A stretch of DNA of 64,000 nt from UBA2093 sp044340485 (GTDB lineage Bacteria > Actinomycetota > Acidimicrobiia > Acidimicrobiales > Ilumatobacteraceae): assembly GCA_044340485.1 (NCBI GenBank), contig JBIITN010000004.1, positions 30,832 to 94,831 on the forward strand, given 5' to 3'. Shown one piece after another: positions 43,783 to 52,227 of this stretch; within the stretch, counting starts at the first letter, position 1; each line of letters opens with the position of its first letter. The position numbers and the translations under genes are program-made. The notes below the pieces were generated by a model. The model did no database searches, was not told the origin of the DNA, and worked only from the letters and a program-made list of their open reading frames with translations.

Positions 43783-44499
43783 CTAGCCACGAGACATGTA
43801 CGACGCTTCGATCTCGTCGATGCGGCTTGCTAAATCGGTAGCCGTACCTGAGATCTCGATCACCCCACGACGCATCACGTACGCACGATCTGCATACTTC
43901 AATGCTTGGCGAACGTGTTGTTCAACCAATACCACTGCAGTTCCACGCTGATCAGCTGCATCGCGCACCGCTTGCAAAAGACGTTGCACCACGATCGGAG
44001 CAAGACCCATCGACAATTCATCGGCCAAGAGCACCGAAGGTTTACGACCTAAGTTTCGAGCGAGACTAAGCATTTGCTGCTCACCACCAGAGAGCGAGCC
44101 TCCAGAGACATTGATGCGTTTTTCCAATTCGGGAAACAGTTGCAATGCTTCATCAATATCGGCGCCGGCCACGCGGAGATTCTCGCGAGTGGTAAGTCCC
44201 ATGAAAACCGACTTCTCTTCGGTTACAAAGGTCAGTCCGTTACGCGCACGCACGTGAAGTGGACCAGTGGCCACTTCACCGCCGATCACCACGTCGCCTT
44301 CCATTGGAGATAGTTCCCCCGCCAAGGTCAACATGGTGGTTGTCTTTCCCGCACCGTTAGGTCCAAGAATTGCCACTACTTCACCGGGGTTGGCTACAAG
44401 GTTGATCCCTTTGATTACTGCTTGTTGGCCACCGTATCCCGATGACAAGTTACGGGCTTCGATTCCCATCGAGCCAACTGCTGTTGCTGTGTCACTCAT
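43783..44499 (-). CDS. Branched-chain-amino-acid-type ABC transporter ATP-binding protein (LivF type)
   Basis: This 238-residue ABC ATPase of the LivF type has Walker A AILGPNGAGKTTT near residue 43, Q-loop region FVTEEKSVFMGLT, signature GGSLSGGEQQMLSLARNL near 130, Walker B VLLADELSMGLAP and the switch His in VLVEQHVRQAL. It powers import together with the fused permease/ATPase encoded just upstream (12 bases away). The name Liv reflects the family; the substrate here need not be an amino acid, given the neighbours. Confidence 0.92.
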   Translation of the reverse strand: MSDTATAVGSMGIEARNLSSGYGGQQAVIKGINLVANPGEVVAILGPNGAGKTTTMLTLAGELSPMEGDVVIGGEVATGPLHVRARNGLTFVTEEKSVFMGLTTRENLRVAGADIDEALQLFPELEKRINVSGGSLSGGEQQMLSLARNLGRKPSVLLADELSMGLAPIVVQRLLQAVRDAADQRGTAVVLVEQHVRQALKYADRAYVMRRGVIEISGTATDLASRIDEIEASYMSRG

Positions 44500-44511
44500 G
44501 TGTGTTCCCTA

Positions 44512-47214
44512 CTAGTGGTCCGCGTGCTCGCCGCCAAGATAGGCAGCAATCACCAACGGGTTGGATTGAATTTCGGCTGGAGTTCCTTCTGCGATCTTGC
44601 GACCAAAGTCAAGAACAACAATGTTGTCGCACACGCTCATCACGAAGTTCATGTCATGCTCGACAAGCAAGATACTCATACCCCACTCATCTGCAAGGCG
44701 ACGAACCAGAGAAGCGAGTTCTGCAGTCTCGGCATCACCGAGTCCAGCACCAGGCTCGTCAAGAAGCAACACGTTTGGCTGTGTTGCAACTGCGCGAGCA
44801 ATGGCAAGGAGTCGACGATTTCCGTACGACAAGTCCTCTACTTTTCGCAATAAGTCATCTTCGAGACCAAACTCGTTGATTGCAGCCACCACCGCTCCAG
44901 GAAGCGGCGGGTTCACTGGCCAGAACAGATCCGTAAAGTACGACTTTTGATCGCGGGGATCAGACGCTGCGCGAAGGTTGTCGAGCACCGACAAGTCTTC
45001 GAATAACTCTAGCGACTGGAATGAACGAGACATTCCAAGTCGTGCACGCTTCGGTGCGTTCAACTTGGTGACATCCACACCGTCCAAAGTGATTGAGCCA
45101 GCTGCTGCACGGGTAAAACCTGTAACGGCGTCGATAAATGAGGTCTTTCCAGCACCGTTTGGTCCGATAAGTCCGGTGATTTTCCCGGGTGGAACCTGAA
45201 GGGTGACGTCTTCAACAGCGGTTACACCGCCGTAACGAACAGTCAGTCCCTCCACCTTCAATGTTACTGGTGCGACCCGATCGCGAGTTTCTGGTGGAAG
45301 CACCACTTTCTCAACGACTACTTCAGCATTTGGATCCGTCTTCTTCACCAAGCCCTTCAGTTTCGAGCCGACCCACTTCACTTGCATTGCAGACTCTTTA
45401 GCAATGCCATCTTGGTTCAGCAACACGATCAACACCACGAAGATTCCACCAATGAGCTGCACATATTGCTCAATCCCCGAGAAGATCGAATTCGAAATGC
45501 GTGCGCCAATGGAACCTGACGTCAACGTGGCACCAAAAATGGGACCCATTAGCCAACCGATACCTCCAAGGAAGGCCCAACCAACCGAAGTGACAGATAT
45601 GAAGTTGTTGAACTCGGACGAGAACAAGATGGTGTCTTTACGGAATGAAATAAGAATTCCACCAAGACCAGCAATGGAGGCGCCAACAGCGAAGGCATAC
45701 AACTTGGCACCCACAACACTGATTCCTAATGCTGCAGCTGCGCGCTCGTTAGTACGCACAGCAAGCAGACGTCGACCACTTCGACCTCGACGCATCGCAG
45801 CAACTGCTAACGCGGCCAAGATGAAGCCAACCATGCAGAAGATGGCGTAGCGACTCGGGTTACGAGTTGCTGAAATATCAATTCCAAAAACGCTCGGCTT
45901 ACCGATCTTTGTACCAATAAAACCACCAGTCCACGCGCTGTTGCCAAAGATGATCAACTGAATCGCGCTACCAAGACCGAGGGTCACAATTGCCAAGTTC
46001 AGTCCACGTGCTCGCACGGCAGGCAGAGCAAACAGTGCACCAAGCGGCGCAATAACCATCAATGCAAATGGGATTGATAATAGGAATGGAAAATTCCATA
46101 CATCAATTGCGCGACCCGCAATGTAGGCACCAAGACCAGCAAGTGCATACTGACCAAGTGACAACTGCCCCGCATAACCCGTCACAACAACTATTGACAA
46201 CAGAATTGTGGCCATTGCAAAGGTAGTGACCATGGAGTCTTGCCACAATGTTGGCAACTGCGTAATCAGAACAAGCGAAATCACTACACCAATTGCCACG
46301 TGCAACGGCCGCACACGACCATCACCAACAGCTGGTAGTCGGGACAGGAAGTATCCACGGACTGGGAGCGCGGTTCCGCGAAACACCATCACTGCGATAA
46401 TCACAAGGAAAGGAAATGATTGTGAAATACCTGGAGTGCTGACGTAGTTCACTAACTCTGTTTGACCAACGCCAATCAGAAGTCCAGCAACAAGGGCCAC
46501 CGGAAACGAACGGAAACCTGCAACTAGTGCTGCAGCAAGTGCCGCAAGAACGAGGTTTGTCATTGTGGTCACTTGCAGAGTCACGATCGGCGATACAAGA
46601 ATCGCAGCAAGACCTGCCAAAGCCGAACCAATTGCCCAGTTGAGTGTTGCAATTTTGTCGGGGGAAAGACCGATAGCGGCAGCTGCACGTTGGTTCTCTG
46701 CTACTCCAGAAGTTGCAAGACCAAAGTTGGTGAATTTGTAGAACGCCCACAAGACGAACGTCAAAACAGTTGCAATGATCACCAAAATGATGCGATCTAG
46801 CGCAATGGTAATGCCACCCACTTCATAAAGATTGTCTGGCAACTCAGTTTGAACAAACGTGACGCGTCCGCCGTATCGAATAACGGCAGCGGACTGCAAA
46901 ATAATTAACACACCAAGCGTTGCAACAATTCGAGCTAACGGAGACGCACGACGCAACTGACGCATCACAACCAAGTGTGTGAGTGCACCGATTAACGCTG
47001 ACAGGGCGACACCAAACAACAATGCGAGAATGAACGGCCAATTTTGCTTTTCTCGCAATTCCCACGAGAAATACGCGCCAACCATGCCCACTGCACCGTG
47101 GCCAAAATTCAATACGCCCGAGCCGCGATAGATCACCATCAGGCCCTGCGAAGCAAGTGCATACAGAGCACCTACACCTAAGCCCAAAATGGCAAACTTA
47201 ATGAACTCCTGCAT
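44512..47214 (-). CDS. Fused ABC transporter: LivH-type permease, LivM-type permease and LivG-type ATPase in one chain
   Basis: This 900-residue protein joins three usual subunits. Residues 1-290 are a LivH-like permease (ALASQGLMVIYRGSGVLNFGHGA). Residues 305-600 are a LivM-like permease (VVTGYAGQLSLGQYALAGLGAY). From about 645 there is a LivG-like ATPase with Walker A GLIGPNGAGKTS near 683, DLSYGNRRLLAIARAVATQP and Walker B VLLLDEPGAGL. One such chain plus LivF makes a complete inner-membrane importer with the lipoprotein binding proteins upstream. GGGGGG lies only three bases before the ATG, an unusually tight ribosome site. A GTGAC-N4-GTCAC palindrome lies 73 bases upstream. Confidence 0.93.
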   Translation of the reverse strand: MQEFIKFAILGLGVGALYALASQGLMVIYRGSGVLNFGHGAVGMVGAYFSWELREKQNWPFILALLFGVALSALIGALTHLVVMRQLRRASPLARIVATLGVLIILQSAAVIRYGGRVTFVQTELPDNLYEVGGITIALDRIILVIIATVLTFVLWAFYKFTNFGLATSGVAENQRAAAAIGLSPDKIATLNWAIGSALAGLAAILVSPIVTLQVTTMTNLVLAALAAALVAGFRSFPVALVAGLLIGVGQTELVNYVSTPGISQSFPFLVIIAVMVFRGTALPVRGYFLSRLPAVGDGRVRPLHVAIGVVISLVLITQLPTLWQDSMVTTFAMATILLSIVVVTGYAGQLSLGQYALAGLGAYIAGRAIDVWNFPFLLSIPFALMVIAPLGALFALPAVRARGLNLAIVTLGLGSAIQLIIFGNSAWTGGFIGTKIGKPSVFGIDISATRNPSRYAIFCMVGFILAALAVAAMRRGRSGRRLLAVRTNERAAAALGISVVGAKLYAFAVGASIAGLGGILISFRKDTILFSSEFNNFISVTSVGWAFLGGIGWLMGPIFGATLTSGSIGARISNSIFSGIEQYVQLIGGIFVVLIVLLNQDGIAKESAMQVKWVGSKLKGLVKKTDPNAEVVVEKVVLPPETRDRVAPVTLKVEGLTVRYGGVTAVEDVTLQVPPGKITGLIGPNGAGKTSFIDAVTGFTRAAAGSITLDGVDVTKLNAPKRARLGMSRSFQSLELFEDLSVLDNLRAASDPRDQKSYFTDLFWPVNPPLPGAVVAAINEFGLEDDLLRKVEDLSYGNRRLLAIARAVATQPNVLLLDEPGAGLGDAETAELASLVRRLADEWGMSILLVEHDMNFVMSVCDNIVVLDFGRKIAEGTPAEIQSNPLVIAAYLGGEHADH

Positions 47215-47286
47215 TTTCCCCCCTCAGATGTGTGGTTCCCCACAAGCCCGCAACTGTTATTGCAGTTATCGAACTGACGCCCTACG

Positions 47287-47300
47287 GTGACGGCAGTCAC
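47287..47300. promoter_or_regulatory. Palindrome GTGACGGCAGTCAC upstream of fused permease gene
   Basis: GTGAC-N4-GTCAC, 73 bases before the ATG at 47214. It has the same arms and spacing as the sites before the binding-protein genes, so it is a candidate operator for a common regulator. Confidence 0.55.
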
Positions 47301-47456
47301 AATTTCTTGAGACTACTCCACCGCAAGGCGTCTGTGAAACGTATCACACCGATAAAAACCCTCACCAACTTAAGACGACGCAACCGCCAAAAATCCTCAC
47401 ACGTGCGCACATTCACAACGCGTACAGAAACTGCTCTGGCCCAGAGAATCAATAAG

Positions 47457-47493
47457 AAGAGGGGTTGTACCCGTTACAGGCACAACCCCTCTT
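47457..47493. terminator. Long hairpin, possible terminator or attenuator
   Basis: Perfect 12-base arms (AAGAGGGGTTGT and its complement) with a 13-base loop, midway between the first binding-protein gene and the permease gene. Only a weak T run (CTTATTG) follows on the minus strand, so termination may be partial. Confidence 0.5.
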
Positions 47494-47600
47494 GCGCCCG
47501 GACTTCATTTCACACAGGGTGGCATTTCATCCAACTACTCAGAGGCGCACATGGACTTGGTCAAGGACTCCGCACACTGCCCTGATCAGGTCTCGATTTC

Positions 47601-47614
47601 GTGACAGTGGTCAC
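47601..47614. promoter_or_regulatory. Palindrome GTGACAGTGGTCAC
   Basis: A second GTGAC-N4-GTCAC site in the same intergenic region, about 145 bases before the first binding-protein gene's 3' end and 390 bases upstream of the permease start. Confidence 0.4.
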
Positions 47615-47684
47615 TTCACATGGGCACAGAGTAACACCCACGCCGCAACCCCCTGCACACGCGATCCACCCGAGATCGCAAAAA

Positions 47685-47706
47685 CCCCACACCTTTCGGT
47701 GTGGGG
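47685..47706 (-). terminator. Rho-independent terminator after the first binding-protein gene
   Basis: Nine-base-pair stem (CCCCACACC with GGTGTGGGG), four-base loop and a TTTTTG tail on the minus strand, 53 bases after the stop of the gene at 47759. Confidence 0.85.
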
Positions 47707-47758
47707 TCTTCACTAGCGGCTAAGCGCTCATAGTTCTTTCGAACGTATCTGACCAGAA

Positions 47759-49048
47759 TCAGTCAGCGTGATATGGCGTCATGTCGTATGTCTTGTCATC
47801 CATTGGTGACAACTTGCCACCAGAGAAGATGTCGTATGCGACTGAGCGGTTGAAGATACGTGGGAATGCTCCACCTTCACCAGTCCATGGTGATGTGAAG
47901 TCAAGGTCGCCCACCATGTTGTCCATTGGCAGGTTGCTTGTTGCATTCGCAGCATCAATAAACGTGTTGTTGTTGACTTCAAGACCGTCTGCAATCATCT
48001 GCTCGACGATCTTGCGGAAGCCTTCAAAAGCTGCCCATGTTCCAAGACCGGCAAGTGAGTTCCAGTCGAGATCCGGTGCGTCGTACTTCTCAAGTGCTGC
48101 ACGATAGTCATCCCACATTGGTCCAGCAATGTTCGGGTATGCGTTGATTGAAACGCCACCTTCTGTTTCTGCTGGGAATGCTTCGCCAACTTTTTCATTC
48201 AAGTTGCCCTGTGGACCGTAGAGACGCTGAGTGCCACCTACTGCCTTCATTGCAGGAATGAATCCGAGCCACTGAATGTCACCCATGAAACCATGGATGC
48301 AGTCTGTGCCGCTTGCTGCCTTGGCAGCCAAAGCGCTGTAGTCAGAAGTGGTCAATGGGAACGTGAGGTACTTGACTTCGTTGGTGTAACCGAGCTTCTC
48401 GAAAGCAGCCTTGGTCTGACCAATGAAGTAATCCTGTGAACCGTTTTCACCAAATAAGAATGCAGGTGCTTCACAACCGTCTTCCGACATCTTGTACGCA
48501 GCACCAGCGTTGAACGAGAACACTGAACCCATGTTGAATGCGATTGGGCTTGAGAATTCCTTCGCCACAACTGGACAACATGCACCGAACCATGCGGTGT
48601 TTGACTCTTCCAACACTTCAATGAGCAAGCTCACGTCTGTGTCGTAACCGCCAACAAGTGCAATCGCACCAGCCTCAACAGCCTGACGAGCACACGCTGC
48701 GTCTTCGTTCGGGTCGGTCTTACCGTCACAGAATGTCATATCGAGCGGACGTCCGCCGATGCCACCATTGTCATTGATGTATTGCTCATAGATCTCAGCT
48801 GCAGCCTCGATGTTTGGATATGACTGAACTGATGAGTCAACAGTTGACACAACCCACACGACCAATGGATCACCAGTTGGTGCTGGTGCCGCTGAATCTG
48901 CAGTGGTGTCGTCGGTGCCGCCATCTGATGATGAATCATCATCACCACATGCGGCAAGTGTTAATGAACCGACAAGCGCAAGACTTGTCATGACCCGAAG
49001 CGTCCGGCGCGAACGCCCAGAGCCCGAGGTACGCGAAAACATCGACAT
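47759..49048 (-). CDS. ABC transporter substrate-binding lipoprotein, paralog 1 of 4
   Basis: This 429-residue type I periplasmic-binding protein (LivK/PF13458-like) has a lipoprotein signal peptide: RSRRTLRVM, a hydrophobic stretch and lipobox LAAC with Cys34. An acidic/Ser linker (GDDDSSSDGGTDD) follows, and then the two-lobed fold starting near VVWVVSTVDSS. Conserved landmarks shared by all four paralogs are NIEAAAEIYEQYINDNGGIGG, CDGKTDPNEDAACAR, WFGACCP, SDYSALAAKAASGTDC and the ending DKTYDMTPYH. The start ATG 49048 follows GGGGGG; the frame extends upstream without similarity. It presumably delivers a shared or related ligand to the fused permease encoded next. Its middle part is closest to paralog 2, while its N-terminal linker matches paralog 4. 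Confidence 0.92.
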   Translation of the reverse strand: MSMFSRTSGSGRSRRTLRVMTSLALVGSLTLAACGDDDSSSDGGTDDTTADSAAPAPTGDPLVVWVVSTVDSSVQSYPNIEAAAEIYEQYINDNGGIGGRPLDMTFCDGKTDPNEDAACARQAVEAGAIALVGGYDTDVSLLIEVLEESNTAWFGACCPVVAKEFSSPIAFNMGSVFSFNAGAAYKMSEDGCEAPAFLFGENGSQDYFIGQTKAAFEKLGYTNEVKYLTFPLTTSDYSALAAKAASGTDCIHGFMGDIQWLGFIPAMKAVGGTQRLYGPQGNLNEKVGEAFPAETEGGVSINAYPNIAGPMWDDYRAALEKYDAPDLDWNSLAGLGTWAAFEGFRKIVEQMIADGLEVNNNTFIDAANATSNLPMDNMVGDLDFTSPWTGEGGAFPRIFNRSVAYDIFSGGKLSPMDDKTYDMTPYHAD

Positions 49049-49130
49049 GCGATGATCCCCCCTGTGTGTTAAGAGCAAGTCCTCCCCGGGACTCACTGAT
49101 TTTTTGACTTTCGTCGAGTACAGAGTAGCA

Positions 49131-49154
49131 GTTTGGTGACTGCAGTCACCAAAC
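49131..49154. promoter_or_regulatory. 24-base perfect palindrome upstream of paralog 1
   Basis: A perfect palindrome centred on GTGACTGCAGTCAC (49136-49149), extended on both sides by GTTTG/CAAAC. It is 88 bases before ATG 49048 and is the best-formed member of the GTGAC-N4-GTCAC set. Confidence 0.65.
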
Positions 49155-49211
49155 GAGGACACAATAATGAATCACAAATTCACTTGCGCTATGCAAATAA
49201 ATCTGATGACG

Positions 49212-49248
49212 GGTGGCGTGGAACCCCATTGCGAGGTCCCACACCACC
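49212..49248 (-). terminator. Hairpin downstream of paralog 2
   Basis: Fourteen-base arms with two mismatches (GGTGGCGTGGAACC against GGTCCCACACCACC), just after the stop of the gene at 49262. No strong T run follows, so it may terminate weakly or protect the 3' end. Confidence 0.5.
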
Positions 49249-49261
49249 TGTACTCAGGCAG

Positions 49262-50554
49262 TTAGCCGGCGTGATATGGCGTCATGTCGTATGTCTTGTC
49301 ATCCAATGGCGCCAACTTGCCGCCGGAGATGATGTCGAATGCAACGGAACGGTTGAAAATGCGTGGGAATGCCCCACCTTCACCATTCCATGGAGCAGTG
49401 AAGTCAAGATCGCCCACCATGTTGTCCATCTGCAAATTGTTTGTGGCACTCGCCGCTTCAATAAATGTGTCGCTGTTGACCTCAGTACCGTCAGCGATCA
49501 TCTGCTCAACAATCTTGCGGAAACCTTCAAAGGCTGCCCAAGTACCAAGACCAGCAAGTGAATTCCAGTCAAGATCAGGAGCGTTATAGCGCTCGAGTGC
49601 GTCACGGTAGTCATCCCACATCGGACCAGCAATGTTCGGGTATGCGTTGATCACAACGCCACCCTCGGTTTCTGCTGGGAACGCTTCGGCTACTTTGCCG
49701 TTGAGATTTCCCTGCGGACCATAGAGTCGCTGCGTGCCGCCCACTGCCTTCATCGCAGGAATGAAACCAAGCCACTGAATGTCACCCATGAAACCGTGAA
49801 TACAGTCAGTTCCACTAGCTGCCTTGGCGGCCAAAGCGCTGTAGTCAGAGATCGTCAACGGATATGTGAGGTACTTCACTTCGTTTGTAAAACCGAGTTT
49901 CTCGAAAGCAGCCTTAGTTTGGCCAATGAAGTAATCCTGCGATCCATTATCGCCGTAGATGAAGGCGGGTGCTTCGCAACCATCTTCAATCATTTTGAAC
50001 GCTGCACCAGCATTAAACGAAAAAGTTGCACCCATGTTAAATGCATTTGCACTCGTGAATTCTTTCGCCACACTCGGACAACACGCTCCGAACCAAGCAA
50101 CATTCTCTGATTCAAGTACTTCAATTAACAGACCCACATCAACGTCAAAACCACCGACGAGAGCGATCGCTCCGTCATCGACAGCCTTTCGTGCACATGC
50201 AGCATCTTCATTGGGATCGGCCTTACCGTCACAGAAAGTGACGTCTAAAGGACGACCACTAATCCCACCCTTATCGTTGATGTATTGCTCATAAATTTCA
50301 GCCGCGGCCTCAATGTTTGGATACGACGCGATAGATGAATCGACTGTCGTAACAACCCAAACGTTGAGCGCTTCACCAGTGGGTGTCGCACCACCAGTTT
50401 CTGCTGTGGTGTCATCTGATGAGTCACCGCTACTTGATGAATCATCATCACCACATGCAGCCAGTGCAAGCGCACCAACGAGAGCCAAACTGACTCCCAC
50501 TCGAATACCGCGTCGCCGACTATTGGCAGACGAAGTCCGTGCAAACATCCCCAT
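49262..50554 (-). CDS. ABC transporter substrate-binding lipoprotein, paralog 2 of 4
   Basis: This 430-residue binding protein is of the same family, with signal RRRGIRVGVSLALVGALAL and lipobox LAAC (Cys34), then a Ser/Asp linker. The signal and linker (SSSSGDSSDDTTAETGGA) are almost identical to paralog 3. The segment around residues 185-250 (EAPAFIYGDNGSQDYFIGQ, TNEVKYLTYP) is instead closest to paralog 1. GACCPSVAKEFTSANAFNMG differs from the GACCPVVAKEFSSPIAFNMG of the others, so the ligand-side surface may differ. A G-run ribosome site lies ahead of the ATG, and the palindrome lies 52 bases upstream. Confidence 0.92.
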   Translation of the reverse strand: MGMFARTSSANSRRRGIRVGVSLALVGALALAACGDDDSSSSGDSSDDTTAETGGATPTGEALNVWVVTTVDSSIASYPNIEAAAEIYEQYINDKGGISGRPLDVTFCDGKADPNEDAACARKAVDDGAIALVGGFDVDVGLLIEVLESENVAWFGACCPSVAKEFTSANAFNMGATFSFNAGAAFKMIEDGCEAPAFIYGDNGSQDYFIGQTKAAFEKLGFTNEVKYLTYPLTISDYSALAAKAASGTDCIHGFMGDIQWLGFIPAMKAVGGTQRLYGPQGNLNGKVAEAFPAETEGGVVINAYPNIAGPMWDDYRDALERYNAPDLDWNSLAGLGTWAAFEGFRKIVEQMIADGTEVNSDTFIEAASATNNLQMDNMVGDLDFTAPWNGEGGAFPRIFNRSVAFDIISGGKLAPLDDKTYDMTPYHAG

Positions 50555-50605
50555 GAGATGCCCCCCTTATTTTAAAACACCAACGATCCCCCGATTGCTG
50601 GTGAT

Positions 50606-50624
50606 GTGACGTAGAGGACGTCAC
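50606..50624. promoter_or_regulatory. Palindrome GTGACGT-N5-ACGTCAC upstream of paralog 2
   Basis: Seven-base arms GTGACGT and ACGTCAC, 52 bases before ATG 50554. The arms begin and end like the N4 sites, but the GTGAC/GTCAC core spacing is nine. Confidence 0.5.
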
Positions 50625-50665
50625 GTAATGAAACTTGCCACCTGTGTTGGGCCGCAATGAACGAA

Positions 50666-50697
50666 CATGGGATCCGAGTCGATACCCGGATCCCATG
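50666..50697 (-). terminator. Hairpin downstream of paralog 3
   Basis: Perfect 11-base arms (CATGGGATCCG and complement) with a 10-base loop. There is no T run on the minus strand, so its action as terminator or mRNA stabiliser is uncertain. The identical hairpin recurs at 52149-52180. Confidence 0.55.
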
Positions 50698-50744
50698 TCG
50701 TCAGTGAGTTGTCGTGTTTAACAACTGGGGAGAATTCTTGCTTT

Positions 50745-52037
50745 CTACTCTGGGTGGTATGCCGTCATGTCGTAGGTCTTGTCATCCATTGGTGACAGCT
50801 TTCCGCCAGAGAACACATCAAAGGCGACTGATCGGTTGAAAATACGTGGGAAAGCCCCACCTTCAGCAGCCCACGGGGTGGTGAAATCAATGTCACCCAC
50901 CATGGAATCCATTTGAAGGTTGCTTGTGGCATTTGCAGCCTCAATGAATGTGTCGTTGTTTACTTCAACTCCATCAGCAATCATCTGCTCCACAATCTTA
51001 CGGAAGCCCTCGAACGCTGCCCATGTACCAAGACCAGCAAGTGAGTTCCAGTCAAGATCAGGAGCGTTATAGGTCTCAAGAGCTGCACGATAGTCATCCC
51101 ACATCGGACCTGCGATGTTCGGGTATGCGTTGATCACAACGCCACCTTCAGTCTCAGTCGGGAATGCCTCGCCAACCTTTTCATTGAAGTTGCCCTGAAC
51201 TCCATAGAGTTTTTGTGTGAAGCCCACCGATTTCAATGCAGGCACAAACGCCATCCACTGAATGTCACCGAGTGCTCCATAAATGCAGTCTGAACCACTT
51301 GTTGCTTTCGCTGCCACGGCACTGAAATCTGAGATTGTTGCTGGGACGGTAATGAAATCGAGTCCACCGGAGTACTCCAACTGTTCAAACGCGTACTTTG
51401 CCTGCGCCACTGAAATGTCCTGGCTTCCATTTTCTAGGTAGATGATCTTTACATTCTTGCAACCATCTTGTGTCATCTTGTATGCGGCACCTTGGTTAAA
51501 TGAGAAAGTCGAACCCATGTTGAATGCAATCGGGCTCGAAAACTCTTTTGCGACAACCGGACAACATGCACCAAACCATGCAGTATTTTCAGCCTCAAGT
51601 ACCTCCATCATCAAACTGACGTCGAGATCGAAACCACCGACAAGAGCAATTGCTCCATCGTCGACTGCTTTACGCGCACAGGCGGCGTCCTCGTTCGGGT
51701 CAGTTTTGCCATCACAAAAAGTGACTTCAAGCGGACGACCGCCGATGCCGCCTGCATCGTTGATGTACTGCTCATAAATGTCTGCAGCGGCTTCAATGTT
51801 TGGATACGACAACAATGACGAATCAACTGTTGTGACTACCCACACGTTTAGTGGTTCACCCGTGGGTGCCGCACCGCCAGTTTCTGCAGTGGTGTCATCT
51901 GATGAGTCACCGCTACTTGATGAATCATCATCACCGCAAGCCGCCAGTGCCAATGCACCAACGAGAGCCAAACTGACTCCTACTCGAATACTGCGCCGCC
52001 TCTTTATGGCCGACGACTTCCGTGCAAACATCCCCAT
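50745..52037 (-). CDS. ABC transporter substrate-binding lipoprotein, paralog 3 of 4
   Basis: This 430-residue paralog has a signal peptide and linker nearly identical to paralog 2, lipobox LAAC with Cys34. Its middle segment is its own: KNVKIIYLENGSQDISVAQ, YSGGLDFITVPATISDFSA and IYGALGDIQWMAFVPALKS, where the other three have HGFMGDIQWLGFIPA. These changes fall in the inter-lobe region that contacts ligand in this fold, so it likely binds a different compound. The ending is DKTYDMTAYHPE. The ribosome site is AGGGAGG and the palindrome lies 52 bases upstream. Confidence 0.92.
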   Translation of the reverse strand: MGMFARKSSAIKRRRSIRVGVSLALVGALALAACGDDDSSSSGDSSDDTTAETGGAAPTGEPLNVWVVTTVDSSLLSYPNIEAAADIYEQYINDAGGIGGRPLEVTFCDGKTDPNEDAACARKAVDDGAIALVGGFDLDVSLMMEVLEAENTAWFGACCPVVAKEFSSPIAFNMGSTFSFNQGAAYKMTQDGCKNVKIIYLENGSQDISVAQAKYAFEQLEYSGGLDFITVPATISDFSAVAAKATSGSDCIYGALGDIQWMAFVPALKSVGFTQKLYGVQGNFNEKVGEAFPTETEGGVVINAYPNIAGPMWDDYRAALETYNAPDLDWNSLAGLGTWAAFEGFRKIVEQMIADGVEVNNDTFIEAANATSNLQMDSMVGDIDFTTPWAAEGGAFPRIFNRSVAFDVFSGGKLSPMDDKTYDMTAYHPE

Positions 52038-52088
52038 GAGATGCCTCCCTTATTTTGAAACACCAACGATCCCCCGATTGCTGGTTAT

Positions 52089-52107
52089 GTGACGCAGAGC
52101 ACGTCAC
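52089..52107. promoter_or_regulatory. Palindrome GTGACG-N7-CGTCAC upstream of paralog 3
   Basis: GTGACG and CGTCAC arms, 52 bases before ATG 52037, the same position as in front of paralog 2. Confidence 0.5.
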
Positions 52108-52148
52108 ATAATGAAACATACCACCAGTGTTGGGCCCCGATGAACGAA

Positions 52149-52180
52149 CATGGGATCCGAGTCGATACCCGGATCCCATG
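52149..52180 (-). terminator. Hairpin downstream of paralog 4
   Basis: Same 11-base stem and 10-base loop as at 50666-50697, 48 bases after the stop of the gene at 52228. Confidence 0.55.
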
Positions 52181-52227
52181 TCGTCAGTGAGTTGTCGCGT
52201 TCAACAACTGGGGAGAATTTTCCAGAC

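Larger units (their letters stand above)
47215..47758. other. 544-base intergenic region with two palindromes and two hairpins
   Basis: This is the only gene-free stretch over 300 bases. It lies between the permease gene and the first binding-protein gene. It holds the leader and promoter region of the permease gene, two GTGAC-N4-GTCAC sites (47287-47300 and 47601-47614), a long hairpin (47457-47493) and a terminator (47685-47706). Short open frames inside it have no ribosome sites and look random. Confidence 0.7.
50555..50744. repeat. Intergenic copy A of a duplicated spacer (hairpin plus palindrome)
   Basis: This 190-base spacer is nearly identical to the one at 52038-52227. Both contain the palindrome arms GTGAC and GTCAC, the same CATGGGATCCG hairpin and the same GTTGT/ACAAC motif. 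The duplicated unit is therefore gene plus spacer. Confidence 0.85.
52038..52227. repeat. Intergenic copy B of the duplicated spacer
   Basis: It matches 50555-50744 almost base for base, including the hairpin at 52149-52180 and the palindrome at 52089-52107. Together with the gene it follows, it marks a tandem duplication with a 1483-base period. Confidence 0.85.

Noticed and set aside
47215..47585. Small genes in the 47.2-47.7 kb spacer
   Set aside because: Frames of 83-117 codons exist, but they lack ribosome sites, cross palindromes and a terminator hairpin, and have random composition.
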